DNA of 64,000 nt from Caldilineaceae bacterium (GCA_026645575.1 JAPKMW010000061.1:1-64000); one strand, 5' to 3'; counted from the first letter of the stretch, positions 25,891 to 35,867 are shown. Numbers and translations are program-made. Notes: generated by a model from the letters alone, not told the origin.

Positions 25891-27030
25891 ATGGATTTAT
25901 CGACACTCTTTTATAATCTCTTCTTTGACTATACGTTGCGCACCGTGGCGCTGGGTGTTGGCGTACTAGGCATTGTCGGCGGGGCGCTGGGGTCATTTGC
26001 CATGTTGCGCCGCCAGAGTTTGCTGGGCGATGCCATGTCCCATGCCGCACTGCCGGGGGTGGTGCTGGCCTTTATGTTTACCGGCTCCAAAGCGCCGATT
26101 GTGCTGTTGTTGGGCGCGGCGGTGGCCGGGTTGGTCAGCACGCTGGTGATGATCGGCATCAATCGCTACACCCGCATTAAAGAAGACAGTGCGCTGGGCA
26201 TTATTTTGTCGGTCTTTTTTGGCTTTGGGCTGCTGTTGCTCACCTTTCTGCAACGCAACCCCGATGCGCGCCAGGCCGGGCTGAACAAATTTCTCTTTGG
26301 TCAGGCCGCCACCTTGTTGGTGCAGGATGTGCTGGTGATGAGCCTCTTTGGCGGGCTGGCGTTGCTGCTCATGTTGCTCTTCTGGAAAGAGATCAAGTTG
26401 CTCACCTTTGATCGCGACTTTGGCGCCAGCCTGGGCTACCCAATGACGCTGCTGGAGATCCTCATCACCGTCCTGCTGGTGCTGGCGATTGTGATCGGCT
26501 TACAGGCCGTGGGCGTTGTCTTGATGAGCGCGATGGTGGTGGCGCCGGCGGCAGCAGCGCGCCAATGGACGAACCGGCTGGGGGTTATGGTGGCGCTGGC
26601 GGCGTTCTTTGGCGCATTGGGCGGCGTGGGCGGGGCGCTGATCAGCAGCACCGGCGCCGGCTTGTCTACCGGGCCGGTCATTGTCCTCTGTGTCAGCGCG
26701 ATTGTGATCGTCTCGCTGTTGCTGGCGCCGAATCGTGGGGTGGTGTGGCGCTGGCTGGCTCAACAACGGAACCGACGCCGTTTGCAGACCGAGCAGGTCT
26801 TGAGCAATCTCTATTTGCTAGCGTCCCAACATGCCGAGCCGACCCACCCCCACACTGCTGCCGCTCTCCAGGTCATGGGCGCAACGCCGGAAAGCGTTCT
26901 GGAGAGTCTCAAGGCATTGGCGGCGGAGGGCTTTGTCCAACAAGCGTCAAATCAACAATGGTCGCTGACGCCGACAGGAGTGCAACGCGCCCAGCAACTG
27001 GCCGGGCAACAGCGGGGGGGACTGCGATGA
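25891..27030 (+). CDS. Metal ABC transporter permease with C-terminal winged-helix-like tail
   Basis: 379 residues; standard ABC-3 permeases have about 280. Membrane domain with LRRQSLLGDAMSHAALPGVVL, LTFDRDFGASLGYPM and VGVVLMSAMVVAPAAAARQW, eight or so spans, ends near residue 285 (LLAPNRGVVW). The extra 90 cytoplasmic residues contain LYLLASQHAEPTHPHTAAAL, ESVLESLKALAAEGFV and QWSLTPTGVQRAQQL, a pattern like the winged helix of DtxR-type repressors. Its stop overlaps the start of the second permease (ATGA). Confidence 0.88.
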   Translation: MDLSTLFYNLFFDYTLRTVALGVGVLGIVGGALGSFAMLRRQSLLGDAMSHAALPGVVLAFMFTGSKAPIVLLLGAAVAGLVSTLVMIGINRYTRIKEDSALGIILSVFFGFGLLLLTFLQRNPDARQAGLNKFLFGQAATLLVQDVLVMSLFGGLALLLMLLFWKEIKLLTFDRDFGASLGYPMTLLEILITVLLVLAIVIGLQAVGVVLMSAMVVAPAAAARQWTNRLGVMVALAAFFGALGGVGGALISSTGAGLSTGPVIVLCVSAIVIVSLLLAPNRGVVWRWLAQQRNRRRLQTEQVLSNLYLLASQHAEPTHPHTAAALQVMGATPESVLESLKALAAEGFVQQASNQQWSLTPTGVQRAQQLAGQQRGGLR

Positions 27031-28133
27031 CCACGTTACAGATCGAAATTCAACTGATTGCCGCCGTAGTGGCGGTAGCCTGCGCCCTGCCTGGCGTTTT
27101 TCTGGTGCTGCGCCAGATGGCGATGATGAGCGACGCTATTAGTCACACCGTCTTGCTGGGCATCGTCATTATGTTCTTCCTGGTGCAGTCGCTCGAATCA
27201 CCGTTGCTGATTGCCGGTGCGGCGGCGATGGGGGTCATTACGGTGAGTCTGGTCGAGTTGCTCAATCGGACGCGATTGGTCAAACATGACGCTGCCATTG
27301 CATTGGTTTTTCCCGCACTCTTTAGCGTGGCCGTCATTCTCATTTCCCGCTTTGCCCGTGGCGTCCATCTGGATGTCGATGCGGTGTTGCTGGGTGAACT
27401 GGCCTTCGCCCCCTTTGACCGGCTGGTGTTCTTCGGTCTGGAGCTGCCCCGTGCGCTGGTGGTGATGGGGATGATCTTGCTCATCAATCTGACCATGATC
27501 TTGCTCTTTTTCAAGGAACTCAAACTTGCCACCTTTGATGCCGGGCTGGCGGCGGCGCTGGGCTTTTCGCCGGCGTTGATCCACTATGGCTTGATGGCGA
27601 GCGTTTCGATCACGGCGGTGGGCGCGTTTGATGCCGTTGGCTCGATCCTGGTGGTGGCGCTCATGGTGACACCGGCGGCAGCGGCCTATCTGCTCACCAA
27701 TGACCTCAAGCGCATGTTATGGTTGAGCGCCGGCATTGGCGTCATTAGTGCCATCGGTGGCTATTGGATGGCGCGTGCGCTCGACGCCAACATTGCCGGC
27801 TCCATGGCGACGGTGACGGGTCTGGTCTTCCTGCTCATCTTTCTGGCGGCGCCGGAACGGGGCATTATTGCCGTTGCTCTGCGCCGCTATCGCCAACGCT
27901 GGGACTTTGCCCAATCCATGTTAACGATCCACCTGCTCCAACACGAGGGCAAACCGGAAGCCGAACGCGAAAGCCGCGCCGACCATCTTGTCGAGCATCT
28001 GCGCTGGCTGCCCGATCACGCCGAAAAGGTGATCCGCTACGCCGAGCGCAAGGGAATGGTGCGCCGTCAGAGCGGCCAACTCCTCCTCACCGACCGCGGT
28101 CGCACCCTGGCCCGCCAGGCGATGGTGCATTGA
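27027..28133 (+). CDS. Second metal ABC transporter permease with C-terminal winged-helix-like tail
   Basis: 368 residues starting at ATG 27027. ABC-3 signature LRQMAMMSDAISHTVLLGIV, FKELKLATFDAGLAAALGFSP and VGSILVVALMVTPAAAAYLL. After the last span (TGLVFLLIFLAAPERGII) a tail of about 80 residues reads MLTIHLLQHEG, VEHLRWLPDHAEKVIRYAERKGMVRRQ and LLLTDRGRTLARQ, again shaped like a winged helix. Two different permeases suggest a heterodimeric channel, and both tails could sense the regulator, DNA or each other. An alternative longer N-terminus to 26565 is a shadow of the first permease. Confidence 0.88.
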   Translation: MTTLQIEIQLIAAVVAVACALPGVFLVLRQMAMMSDAISHTVLLGIVIMFFLVQSLESPLLIAGAAAMGVITVSLVELLNRTRLVKHDAAIALVFPALFSVAVILISRFARGVHLDVDAVLLGELAFAPFDRLVFFGLELPRALVVMGMILLINLTMILLFFKELKLATFDAGLAAALGFSPALIHYGLMASVSITAVGAFDAVGSILVVALMVTPAAAAYLLTNDLKRMLWLSAGIGVISAIGGYWMARALDANIAGSMATVTGLVFLLIFLAAPERGIIAVALRRYRQRWDFAQSMLTIHLLQHEGKPEAERESRADHLVEHLRWLPDHAEKVIRYAERKGMVRRQSGQLLLTDRGRTLARQAMVH

Positions 28134-28175
28134 CATGGTGCATTGACATGGTGCATTGACATGGTGCATTGACAA
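28120..28175. repeat. Tandem 13-bp repeat TGACATGGTGCAT, four units
   Basis: The repeat starts within the last codons of the second permease (MVH-stop) and continues downstream, so each unit also repeats the stop codon. Beyond it to 28385 nothing coding is evident on the + strand. Confidence 0.8.
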
Positions 28176-28385
28176 TGGGTATGGTTATAACCCATTGGCA
28201 TAGAGCTAAGGGCATTCGTAACAAATTAAGGATTTTCCAAGCTTGTCAACTGTAGGGAACGCAAAGTAGAGGGTTTGTCTGAGTGAATCGCTTTAACGCG
28301 GTCGAGGCGTTCAGCATTGCGCGGTAAGGGAGGAGAGCGGGTGCGTCACCGCGATGATGCGCTCTGGTAAAGAAAGGCAGACTGC

Positions 28386-28453
28386 GACCCTCAACCAACT
28401 CGCAACCCACGGCCAGAAGCAGAGCTTCAATCCTTCGCCATTCGATATTGCCA
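28386..28453 (-). pseudogene. Fragment of a HicA-type toxin gene
   Basis: Directly after the histidine kinase stop, the minus strand reads [20 protein letters not shown] followed by VEGRS. This resembles the N-terminal part of HicA mRNA interferases (xDIxWxxIExLFxALGxExxEGRGSR). The frame then departs from the family, with no dsRBD-like HRPHP block. It seems a short remnant. Confidence 0.4.
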
Positions 28454-30736
28454 TTATCGTTCGGTATAGCGCAACGGCAGTGTAAGGGTAAAGGTGGACC
28501 CAACGCTCGGCTTGCTGGTCGCCGTGAGATCGCCGCCCAGCAAGCGCGCCAGCTTTCGGCTGATCGCCAGCCCCAGCCCTGTCCCGCCATACTGGCGCGT
28601 GGTGCTGTTATCCGCCTGTTGGAATTCACCAAAAAGGCGGCTCATGGCTTCCGCACTGATGCCGATGCCGGTGTCGGTGACGGCGATAACAAGATGACAG
28701 GGCGACAGGGTGACAGGGTGAGCGGCTGATTCGTTGACGGAGCGGGCGCCTCCCGGACGCGAAGTCACCTTGTCACTGGTCACCTTGTCATCGGCAAGGC
28801 TGGCGCGCACGACAATCTGCCCTTGGTGCGTAAACTTGGCGGCGTTACTGAGCAGGTTAAGCAGGATCTGTTTGATCTTGTCCCCATCAGAATAAAGGGT
28901 GGGCAAGTCGTCGGCAAGGGCGCTGACCAGGGTCACACCCGGCTTGAGCAGCGGTTGGGTGGTGGCAGTGCAAAGGGTGATCAGGCTGGTCACATTGACC
29001 GTTGTGGGTTGCACCTCCACCCGACCGGCTTCGATCTTGGCAATGTCGAGGATGGTGTTGATCAAGCCCAGCAGATGTTCGGCGCTGACCAGCACTTTGT
29101 CCAGATTCTCCACTTGTTTGTCGGGCAGCGCCGGCGGCCCATCGGGGGGCGCGGCTTTGCGGCGTACAATGCGGGTAAAGCCGATGATAGCGTTCAGGGG
29201 GGTGCGCAACTCGTGGCTCATGTTGGCGAGAAAGGCGCTCTTGGCCTGATTGGCCGCTTCGGCGGCTTCTTTGGCTTGCTGTAATTCGGCTTGGGTCTGT
29301 TTGCTTTGCGAGATGTCAAGAATACCCGCATAGAGCGCCTGGTGGCCGTCAAAACGCATCGGTTGCAGCGAGAGCGCTACCCAGATCGGCGAACCATCGC
29401 GCCGGCGCAGACGCACCTCGCGCTGCCCCACATGGCCTTTCTGCGCTAATTCCACCATCACCTGGTCACGTTCGGAAGGATCATAATAAAAATCGGGTGA
29501 GTGTTGGCCAACCAACTCTTGGGGCTGCCAACCGCTGATCGTGGCGACATGTTGATTGACATAGAGGATCAACCCATCGGTGACGCGCGTGATCACAATC
29601 GGAATCGGCGTGGCCTCAATGATGGCGCGTGCCCGCGCTTCGGCGTCACGCAGGGCACGTTCGGCGATAACCCGCTCGGTGATGTTGCGCAGCACCACCA
29701 ACCGGCCCATCAAGCGCTGTTGGCCGTTGTGTAACGGCGAGATACGCAGGTCAAACTGTTGCTCCTGGTCATCTGCGACCAACACGATTTCTTCCTGGAT
29801 CTGTTCTTCTGCGCGGTCGGTTTGGGTCGCCCCTGACGGGAGAGAAGACGGTTGCCCCTCATACCACGTCATCCAGCGCGGCAAGAGCGTTTGGATCGGT
29901 TGCCCGACCAATTCGTGGCGCGCCTTGTTAACCATCTGCGCCGCCGCCGGGTTGACATCGACGATGCGCTGTTGGTTATCGACCACAATCATGCTGTCGC
30001 GCATATTTTCCAACACCGCATCGCGCGCCACCGGCGTCAACGTCAACATGCTATACCGGAATAAGCCCCATGCCATGATCATGCCGGTGATGCCAAAGGC
30101 AAAGGTGGCAAAATCAATTGGCGGCAGCCCCGGCAGTTGTAAGTTGCTGAGGATGTTGGCGAAGATCGGAACGGTCGCCGCGCCGAGTAAAGTCAACGCC
30201 TGGCCCCGGAAGGGCTGCGACCAGCGGACAGCCGCCTGGACAATGAGCGCCAGACCAAGCGCAATCAAGCCATAGCTATAGAACAGGATGAGAAAGAAGA
30301 TTGGGCCTGGCTCCCGGCGCGCCAGGGTAAAGGGGCCGACCACTTCCAGATGCTCGCTGATGACATAACCGTGATGGAGGTTATTGCTCACCAGGGCTAC
30401 ATTGCAGAAGAGGGGAACCAGCAAGAGCAGCAGCACCGTGCGCCGGGTCACCCAGCGTTCGTGGTGGGTATAGAGCAGGGCAAAGAGCAGCCAACTAACC
30501 CCGATCAGGTTGCTGATGACCCCCTGCACCTGGTTCCACAGCACTTTGTCGGCCAAGGTAGCGCTGGCCACTTCCAGGCTATAGCCCAGCGCCCACCAGG
30601 CGACAATGCCCATCATGCCGACATAGGCCAACCCCCATCCCACAGGGTTACGTCGCCAGGCATAGAAAGCCAACCCAGCAGCAATCAACCCAGTCCCCAG
30701 CAATGCGACAATGGTGAGCGTATATTGCCAATTCAT
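28454..30736 (-). CDS. Membrane histidine kinase with 7TM sensor and two PAS domains
   Basis: 760 residues. The N-terminal seven membrane helices (about 1-225; [25 protein letters not shown]) are a histidine-kinase 7TM sensor domain. PAS 1 (about 235-355, [20 protein letters not shown]) and PAS/PAC 2 (about 365-490) follow. The HisKA box is [19 protein letters not shown] (phospho-His about 503). HATPase N box [14 protein letters not shown]1 [10 protein letters not shown]2 [10 protein letters not shown]. Between N and G1 boxes, residues about 648-686 ([11 protein letters not shown]...[10 protein letters not shown]) are a repeat-encoded insert in a surface hairpin. No response regulator is adjacent. 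Function of the signal is unknown. Confidence 0.92.
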   Translation of the reverse strand: MNWQYTLTIVALLGTGLIAAGLAFYAWRRNPVGWGLAYVGMMGIVAWWALGYSLEVASATLADKVLWNQVQGVISNLIGVSWLLFALLYTHHERWVTRRTVLLLLLVPLFCNVALVSNNLHHGYVISEHLEVVGPFTLARREPGPIFFLILFYSYGLIALGLALIVQAAVRWSQPFRGQALTLLGAATVPIFANILSNLQLPGLPPIDFATFAFGITGMIMAWGLFRYSMLTLTPVARDAVLENMRDSMIVVDNQQRIVDVNPAAAQMVNKARHELVGQPIQTLLPRWMTWYEGQPSSLPSGATQTDRAEEQIQEEIVLVADDQEQQFDLRISPLHNGQQRLMGRLVVLRNITERVIAERALRDAEARARAIIEATPIPIVITRVTDGLILYVNQHVATISGWQPQELVGQHSPDFYYDPSERDQVMVELAQKGHVGQREVRLRRRDGSPIWVALSLQPMRFDGHQALYAGILDISQSKQTQAELQQAKEAAEAANQAKSAFLANMSHELRTPLNAIIGFTRIVRRKAAPPDGPPALPDKQVENLDKVLVSAEHLLGLINTILDIAKIEAGRVEVQPTTVNVTSLITLCTATTQPLLKPGVTLVSALADDLPTLYSDGDKIKQILLNLLSNAAKFTHQGQIVVRASLADDKVTSDKVTSRPGGARSVNESAAHPVTLSPCHLVIAVTDTGIGISAEAMSRLFGEFQQADNSTTRQYGGTGLGLAISRKLARLLGGDLTATSKPSVGSTFTLTLPLRYTER

Positions 30737-30768
30737 ACGGTATGTCTATCCTATCGTTGCCGTGGCCG

Positions 30769-31350
30769 CTACGGATTAAAAAAGACCGTTTCTCCTACCC
30801 CCTGCAACCGAATATCAAAACGGTAGCAGGGCAGATCGCCAAACGCTTCCCGTTGGGCGATCAGGGTAGGACGGCGCGCCGGGTCAGTGGTGCGCAACAC
30901 CGGATCCTCGTGATTGGCTGCTTCATCGGCAAAATAGAGATGCGTCACCGCATGAATCAACAACCCGCGTGAAAAAAGTCGGACATTGATAAAAGGCGCC
31001 AGCGCTTGCCCGTGCGCCCCCACAAGCGCCCCCGGCTTGACGGTTTTAAACGAAAACTGTCCATTGCGCACCGTATCCGCCCGCCCAAAACTGCGGAAAT
31101 TGGGATCGGCCTGCGCCCGTCTAGGATCGGCAGGATGGTTAAAAATCCCTTGTGCATCGGGCTGCCAGATCTCCACCAGCGCATCCGGCACCGGCGCCCC
31201 ATCGCCATCATAGACTGTCCCCTCGATCAAAATGCGCGCCCCTTGTGTCTTCGCATTGACCAACACATTCTCCCCGCCAAAGATCAACCCATTATGAAAA
31301 AACGGTCCAACCGTCTGGCTCCCTGTCTGGATTAACAATTCATTTGTCAT
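30769..31350 (-). CDS. pcaG: Protocatechuate 3,4-dioxygenase alpha subunit
   Basis: Forms with PcaH the intradiol dioxygenase that opens protocatechuate to 3-carboxy-cis,cis-muconate. 193 residues: TGSQTVGPFFHNGL at the N-terminus, GTVYDGDGAPVPDALVEIWQ, FINVRLFSRGLLIHAVTHLY, and the C-terminal YRFDIRLQG are typical of PcaG, which lacks the full iron ligand set held by PcaH. ATG 31350 has AAGGTGA four bases before it. An upstream ATG at 31374 overlaps the pcaH stop (ATGA) and would add eight repeat-encoded residues; either may be used. Confidence 0.92.
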   Translation of the reverse strand: MTNELLIQTGSQTVGPFFHNGLIFGGENVLVNAKTQGARILIEGTVYDGDGAPVPDALVEIWQPDAQGIFNHPADPRRAQADPNFRSFGRADTVRNGQFSFKTVKPGALVGAHGQALAPFINVRLFSRGLLIHAVTHLYFADEAANHEDPVLRTTDPARRPTLIAQREAFGDLPCYRFDIRLQGVGETVFFNP

Positions 31351-31370
31351 CCTGTCACCTTGCCACCCTG

Positions 31371-32078
31371 TCATGCTTCAAACGGCGTCTGAAAACTACC
31401 AGCCAACACAATATCAAAGCGATAGCCGAGCGCCCACAGCGGCTGGGTGACACTATGATCGTAGAGCGAAATCAACCGCTGGCGTCCCTTCTCATCAAAG
31501 ATGCCATTGAGGATCGGGTCGAGCGCCAGCAGCGGGTCGCCGGGAAAATACATCTGCGTCACCAGCCGTTGGAGAAAATTGGCGCCAAAGACCGAAAAGT
31601 GAATGTGCGCTGGTCGCCAAGCATTTTCATGGTTTTTCCAGGGGTAGGCGCCCGGCTTGATCGTGGTAAAGCGATACTCGCCGTTCTGATCGGTCAACAC
31701 CCGCCCGGCGCCGATAAAGTTGGGATCAAGCGGCGCCTCATGTTGATCGGCCTTGTGGATATAGCGCCCGCATGCGTTGGCCTGCCAGATTTCCAGCAAC
31801 GCATTATGCACCGGGTTGCCTCGCTCGTCCAAGACTCGCCCTGTGACAATGATCCGCTCGCCAATTGCTTCGCCATTAACCACCGCATTGCGTGTCAGAT
31901 CATTGTCCAGCGGGCGAATGCTCTCATGCCCATAGACCGGCCCGGTCAACTCCGCCAACGTATGCGCCAATGGCACTAATGGCTGCTGCGGCGCCCGTTT
32001 CACCGTCGATCCATAGGCCGCATGAAGATAAGGCGGCTGCACCGCCCAATCCAGCGTCCCTTCCCGTTCGGTTCTCAT
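31371..32078 (-). CDS. pcaH: Protocatechuate 3,4-dioxygenase beta subunit
   Basis: 235 residues. Carries the non-haem Fe(III) site: Tyr in CGRYIHKADQHEAPLDPNF, Tyr in YPWKNHENAWRPAHIHFSVF, and the two His of that block, plus DNDLTRNAVVNGEAIGERI earlier. YGHESIRPLDNDLT is typical of the beta subunit. GAGGAGG precedes ATG 32078. Third gene of the leftward pcaD-C-H-G operon. The later enzymes PcaB and PcaIJ are not in the window. Confidence 0.94.
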   Translation of the reverse strand: MRTEREGTLDWAVQPPYLHAAYGSTVKRAPQQPLVPLAHTLAELTGPVYGHESIRPLDNDLTRNAVVNGEAIGERIIVTGRVLDERGNPVHNALLEIWQANACGRYIHKADQHEAPLDPNFIGAGRVLTDQNGEYRFTTIKPGAYPWKNHENAWRPAHIHFSVFGANFLQRLVTQMYFPGDPLLALDPILNGIFDEKGRQRLISLYDHSVTQPLWALGYRFDIVLAGSFQTPFEA

Positions 32079-32095
32079 ACATCCTCCTCTACCCT

Positions 32096-32512
32096 CTATC
32101 CTCTGTCTTCTTGTCTTCTGTCTTCTCCCTCCGCCTGCTCCGCCAACTCGGCCAGCACCTTCTTGGCAAGAGCAAAGGCCGTATTCGCCGCCGGAATGCC
32201 GGCATAGACGGCGACTTGGTGCAACGCCGCCTTCAATTGGGTAGGCGTGACACCAGTATTTTGCGTGGCGCGCAAGTGCATCGTCAATTCCTGTTCTTTA
32301 CCCAGCGCCGCTAGAATGGCAATTGTAATCAAGTGGCGGGTGGTGCGGTCGATCTCGTCACCAGCCCAGACGGTCCCCCAGGCAAACTCGACGATCATAC
32401 GTTGGAAATCGGCATCGAAATCGGTTTTGTTCGCCTCGGCCCGATCGACATGGGCGTTCCCCAATACGGAACGGCGGATCTGCATTCCGCGTGCAAACTG
32501 CTCATCAGACAT
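32096..32512 (-). CDS. pcaC: 4-carboxymuconolactone decarboxylase
   Basis: Decarboxylates gamma-carboxymuconolactone to 3-oxoadipate enol-lactone. 138 residues of the AhpD-like fold: RRSVLGNAHVDRAEANKTDF, FAWGTVWAGDEIDRTTRHL, LAALGKEQELTMHLRATQNTG and LHQVAVYAGIPAANTAF with the catalytic His. The ATG at 32512 overlaps the pcaD stop by eight bases, and AAGGAG lies inside the pcaD end. The last ten residues (GEDRRQEDRG) come from a CTTCTGTCTTCT-type repeat. Confidence 0.93.
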   Translation of the reverse strand: MSDEQFARGMQIRRSVLGNAHVDRAEANKTDFDADFQRMIVEFAWGTVWAGDEIDRTTRHLITIAILAALGKEQELTMHLRATQNTGVTPTQLKAALHQVAVYAGIPAANTAFALAKKVLAELAEQAEGEDRRQEDRG

Positions 32513-33323
32513 AGTGTAGCTCCTTAAAGAACTGTTTCATCGCAGCGGCCACAGCCCGTGGCTGTTCAATAGAAGGCAGATGGCCGGCCTGGTAGATCAA
32601 CTGAAAGCGGGCATTCGGCAGGGCCACCGCCAACTCCCGGCCCAAGGCCGGCGGCGTCGCCATGTCTTCCTCGCCGCAGAGCACCAACGCCGGAACATGA
32701 ATGCTTTTCACAACTTCCCGTAGATCGGCGTCGCGCAAGGCTTCACAGGTTGCGGCATAGCCTTCTGCCGGGGTGCGGGTCAACATATTAGAATAGCCGC
32801 AGTAGGTGGCTGGAGCAACGGTTGAAAACGACTGGGAAAACCAACGGCCCAGAATCAGCGGCGCAATTGCGGCTAATCCCTCTTGCCGCACAAGCGTACT
32901 GCGTTCCGTCCAGGCATCGGCTGTGCCGATCCGGGCGCCGGTGTCACACAGCACCAGGGCATGAACCCGCTCCGGGTATTGGTGGGCAAAATCGAGCGCG
33001 ATCATACCGCCAACTGAGACGCCGATCAAAATGGCGGACGGGACTTCTAGCACGGCCAGCAAACCGGCCAGATCCTGGGTGTGGTCGCGCAAGGTATACG
33101 GCCCCGGCGGGCAGTCGGAGAGGCCATGCCCCCGTTTATCGTAACGAACGATGGGAAAATCTTCCGCAAAGTAGGAAATGACGCCATCCCAAATGCGCAG
33201 ATCACTGCCAAGGGAATTGATAAAAACGAGCGGGATGCCGGTGAGCAGAGCATTGGTGAATTGCCCATCGAGCCGGTGGTGGATGGTCCGGGAATCGACG
33301 GAGGCAAAGCGTGTAATTGACAT
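32505..33323 (-). CDS. pcaD: 3-oxoadipate enol-lactonase
   Basis: Alpha/beta hydrolase of 272 residues that hydrolyses 3-oxoadipate enol-lactone to 3-oxoadipate. Oxyanion region IPLVFINSLGSDLRIWD, YDKRGHGLSDCPPG, nucleophile elbow LIGVSVGGMIALDFA (Ser about 105), acid near LCGEEDMATPP, and catalytic His in YQAGHLPSIEQP. ATG 33323 is chosen over a TTG at 33344. First gene of the pcaDCHG operon; the order of enzymes is reversed relative to the pathway, as often. Confidence 0.92.
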   Translation of the reverse strand: MSITRFASVDSRTIHHRLDGQFTNALLTGIPLVFINSLGSDLRIWDGVISYFAEDFPIVRYDKRGHGLSDCPPGPYTLRDHTQDLAGLLAVLEVPSAILIGVSVGGMIALDFAHQYPERVHALVLCDTGARIGTADAWTERSTLVRQEGLAAIAPLILGRWFSQSFSTVAPATYCGYSNMLTRTPAEGYAATCEALRDADLREVVKSIHVPALVLCGEEDMATPPALGRELAVALPNARFQLIYQAGHLPSIEQPRAVAAAMKQFFKELHYV

Positions 33324-33415
33324 AGGCGCTTCTTTGATTGACAATAGGTTGGTAGCTTCTTATGCGTCCAATTGTACCAGTGTACCCACAATTTAGAAAT
33401 TTACCTGGGGGGCTT

Positions 33416-33872
<457 letters not shown>

Positions 33873-33882
33873 GAAAAAAGTT

Positions 33883-34992
33883 ATGTCCAAAATAAACCCA
33901 CCCTTCCGCGCCGACCACGTCGGCAGTTTACTCCGTCCAGCGGCGCTCCTCGCCGCCCGCGCCCAATTTTATGATGGCATCATGAGCAAAGCCGAATTGC
34001 GCCAGCTTGAGGATGAACAAATTGCCATTGCCGTGAAAAAGCAGGAAGCGCTCGGTCTGCGTAGCATCACCGACGGCGAATTTCGGCGCGCCTTTTTTCA
34101 TCTCGACTTTCTGGAGCAAGTGGAAGGGGTCACGGTCAGCGGGGCTATTGCCGCTAGTTCCGACGCCCAGACCAAAGTGGGTTTTACGCCACCTAAGTTA
34201 AGCGTAACCGGCAAACTGCGTCATGTGCGTAACATCCAGGTCGCTGATTTCAATTACCTCAACGCACAGGTGAGTCAGACACCGAAAGTCTGCATCCCCT
34301 CGCCGACGATGGTTCATTTTCGCGGGGGACGGGCGGCCATTGATATTACCGCCTATCCCGACATGGAGCAATTTTTTGCTGATTTGGCCCAATGCTACCG
34401 GGATGAGATCGGCGCCCTCTACGCCGCCGGTTGTCGCTATCTCCAATTGGATGACACCAACTTGGCCTATCTCTGCGATCCCAAAATGCGCGCCGGCGCT
34501 GTGGAACGGGGTGACGACCCCAACGAATTGCCCCGCACCTACGCCGCGCTGATCAACGCCGTCATTGCTGACCGCCCGGCTGACTTGACCGTCTGCATCC
34601 ATCTCTGTCGCGGCAACTTCCGCAGCACCTGGTTTGCCGAAGGGAGCTATGAGCCGGTGGCCGAAGTGCTGTTTAACGACCTACAAGTGGATGGCTACTT
34701 CCTGGAATATGATGACGAACGCTCCGGTGACTTCGCCCCCTTGCGCTTTGTGCCACCGAACAAGACAGTTGTACTGGGGCTAGTCACCAGCAAGGTGGGC
34801 CAACTGGAAAACCAGCGCGATCTCATTCAACGGGTTGAGGACGCCGCCCGCTATATGCCGTTGGATAACCTCTGCCTCAGCCCACAGTGCGGCTTCTCCA
34901 GCACGGTGCATGGCAACGAGATTACCGAAGATGATCAATGGCGTAAATTGGCATTGGTGGTGCAAACTGCGCAGACGATCTGGGGCAAGTGA
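33883..34992 (+). CDS. MetE C-terminal-like methyltransferase (YxjG/YxjH type)
   Basis: 369 residues of the cobalamin-independent methionine synthase catalytic barrel alone. RADHVGSLLRP, ITDGEFRRAFFHLDFL, QLDDTNLAYLCDP, VCIHLCRGNFRSTW (zinc His and Cys), VLGLVTSKVGQLE and LSPQCGFSSTV (second Cys) fit the stand-alone family. These proteins may methylate homocysteine from another donor or act on related thiols. AGGAAAA precedes ATG 33883. It starts 11 bases after the broken pobA. Confidence 0.85.
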   Translation: MSKINPPFRADHVGSLLRPAALLAARAQFYDGIMSKAELRQLEDEQIAIAVKKQEALGLRSITDGEFRRAFFHLDFLEQVEGVTVSGAIAASSDAQTKVGFTPPKLSVTGKLRHVRNIQVADFNYLNAQVSQTPKVCIPSPTMVHFRGGRAAIDITAYPDMEQFFADLAQCYRDEIGALYAAGCRYLQLDDTNLAYLCDPKMRAGAVERGDDPNELPRTYAALINAVIADRPADLTVCIHLCRGNFRSTWFAEGSYEPVAEVLFNDLQVDGYFLEYDDERSGDFAPLRFVPPNKTVVLGLVTSKVGQLENQRDLIQRVEDAARYMPLDNLCLSPQCGFSSTVHGNEITEDDQWRKLALVVQTAQTIWGK

Positions 34993-34997
34993 GTTTA

Positions 34998-35744
34998 TTA
35001 CGATACCCGTTGCCAGCGTACCTGCCCCAACAGTCGCACGGTGAGGTAGGCAATCGTCAAAAAGCTGGAAAAAAGTAAGGTCACGACCAATGTACGCGGA
35101 TAAGCAAACGGGTCGGTCAAACGGGGCAGAATGTCGGCGGCCAGCAAGTGGGGATTCGCAAGAACATCCCAACTGTTCCAGCGCAAAAAGCGCCCCAGAT
35201 AGATGCCGAAACCGCTCATGACCAGAGTGATGCAGACAACCAGCAGACTGACTACCCGGTTGTATTGTGTCGTCAGCACATCCTGGACAATCCAGAGCGC
35301 GACAATAGCCAGGATCAAGCCATTCCAGGCAAAGGAAAAGATGAGCATCAGATCATACCAGAGCGGCACCTGCTGTCGTTCGCTCAGGTGCAAAAAGTCG
35401 GTGACCAGATAGGGCGCATTGGGAAAGAAGAGGAACCAGCCCAGTAAGAGTGGCCACTGCAACACTTTAAAGCGGGGCGCATATTGGTGCAACACCCAAA
35501 GCAACAGGGCGCTGATCAGCGGCAGCCAGGCCAGAAAGAGATTCCAGATCAGAAAGCGGTAGGTATGGTTACCGTCGGTGTAATAGACCCGCATCCCCCA
35601 GATGCCGATGCTTAACCACGAGGAAGCGCAGAGAACAACCAGCAGCGGCAGCTTATCCAAATGTTGATGCCAGTATCCAACTTTGGACACAATTTTCGGC
35701 GCAACTTTGGACGTTGATACGGTTTGTAAAGAATATAGATCCAT
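34998..35744 (-). CDS. DUF1361 domain membrane protein
   Basis: 248 residues with six or seven hydrophobic spans (LLVVLCASSWLSIGIWGM, LFLAWLPLISALLLWVL, WPLLLGWFLFFPNAPYLVTD, LMLIFSFAWNGLILAIVAL and others). LFFPNAPYLVTDFLHL, VPLWYDLML and RFLRWNSWDVLANP are DUF1361 hallmarks. The function is unknown. ATG 35744 has AAGGGGA before it; the TTG upstream is not needed. Convergent with the MetE-like gene, five bases apart. Confidence 0.85.
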   Translation of the reverse strand: MDLYSLQTVSTSKVAPKIVSKVGYWHQHLDKLPLLVVLCASSWLSIGIWGMRVYYTDGNHTYRFLIWNLFLAWLPLISALLLWVLHQYAPRFKVLQWPLLLGWFLFFPNAPYLVTDFLHLSERQQVPLWYDLMLIFSFAWNGLILAIVALWIVQDVLTTQYNRVVSLLVVCITLVMSGFGIYLGRFLRWNSWDVLANPHLLAADILPRLTDPFAYPRTLVVTLLFSSFLTIAYLTVRLLGQVRWQRVS

Positions 35745-35791
35745 AGTTCCCCTTTCCAAGTACGTAAAAGAACGTAGATTCTACGCTTTTT

Positions 35792-35867
35792 GTTCCAGCA
35801 AGCCATCGCGCGTAGCCGCGCCCAGGGGGTCCGGGTAGGTGCGGCTACGCGCAGGCTTAGTAGTTAC
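35792..35867. mobile_element. MITE-like palindromic element (TAGTTAC family), degenerate left end
   Basis: GCGCGTAGCCGC (35808-35819) pairs with GCGGCTACGCGC (35841-35852); the right end GGCTTAGTAGTTAC is intact, while the left end is decayed. It lies between divergent DUF1361 and MBL genes. No flanking duplication was seen. Confidence 0.65.

Noticed and set aside
26565..27026. N-terminal extension of the second permease
   Set aside because: Overlaps the first permease in another frame; the ATGA overlap at 27027 and the family start agree.
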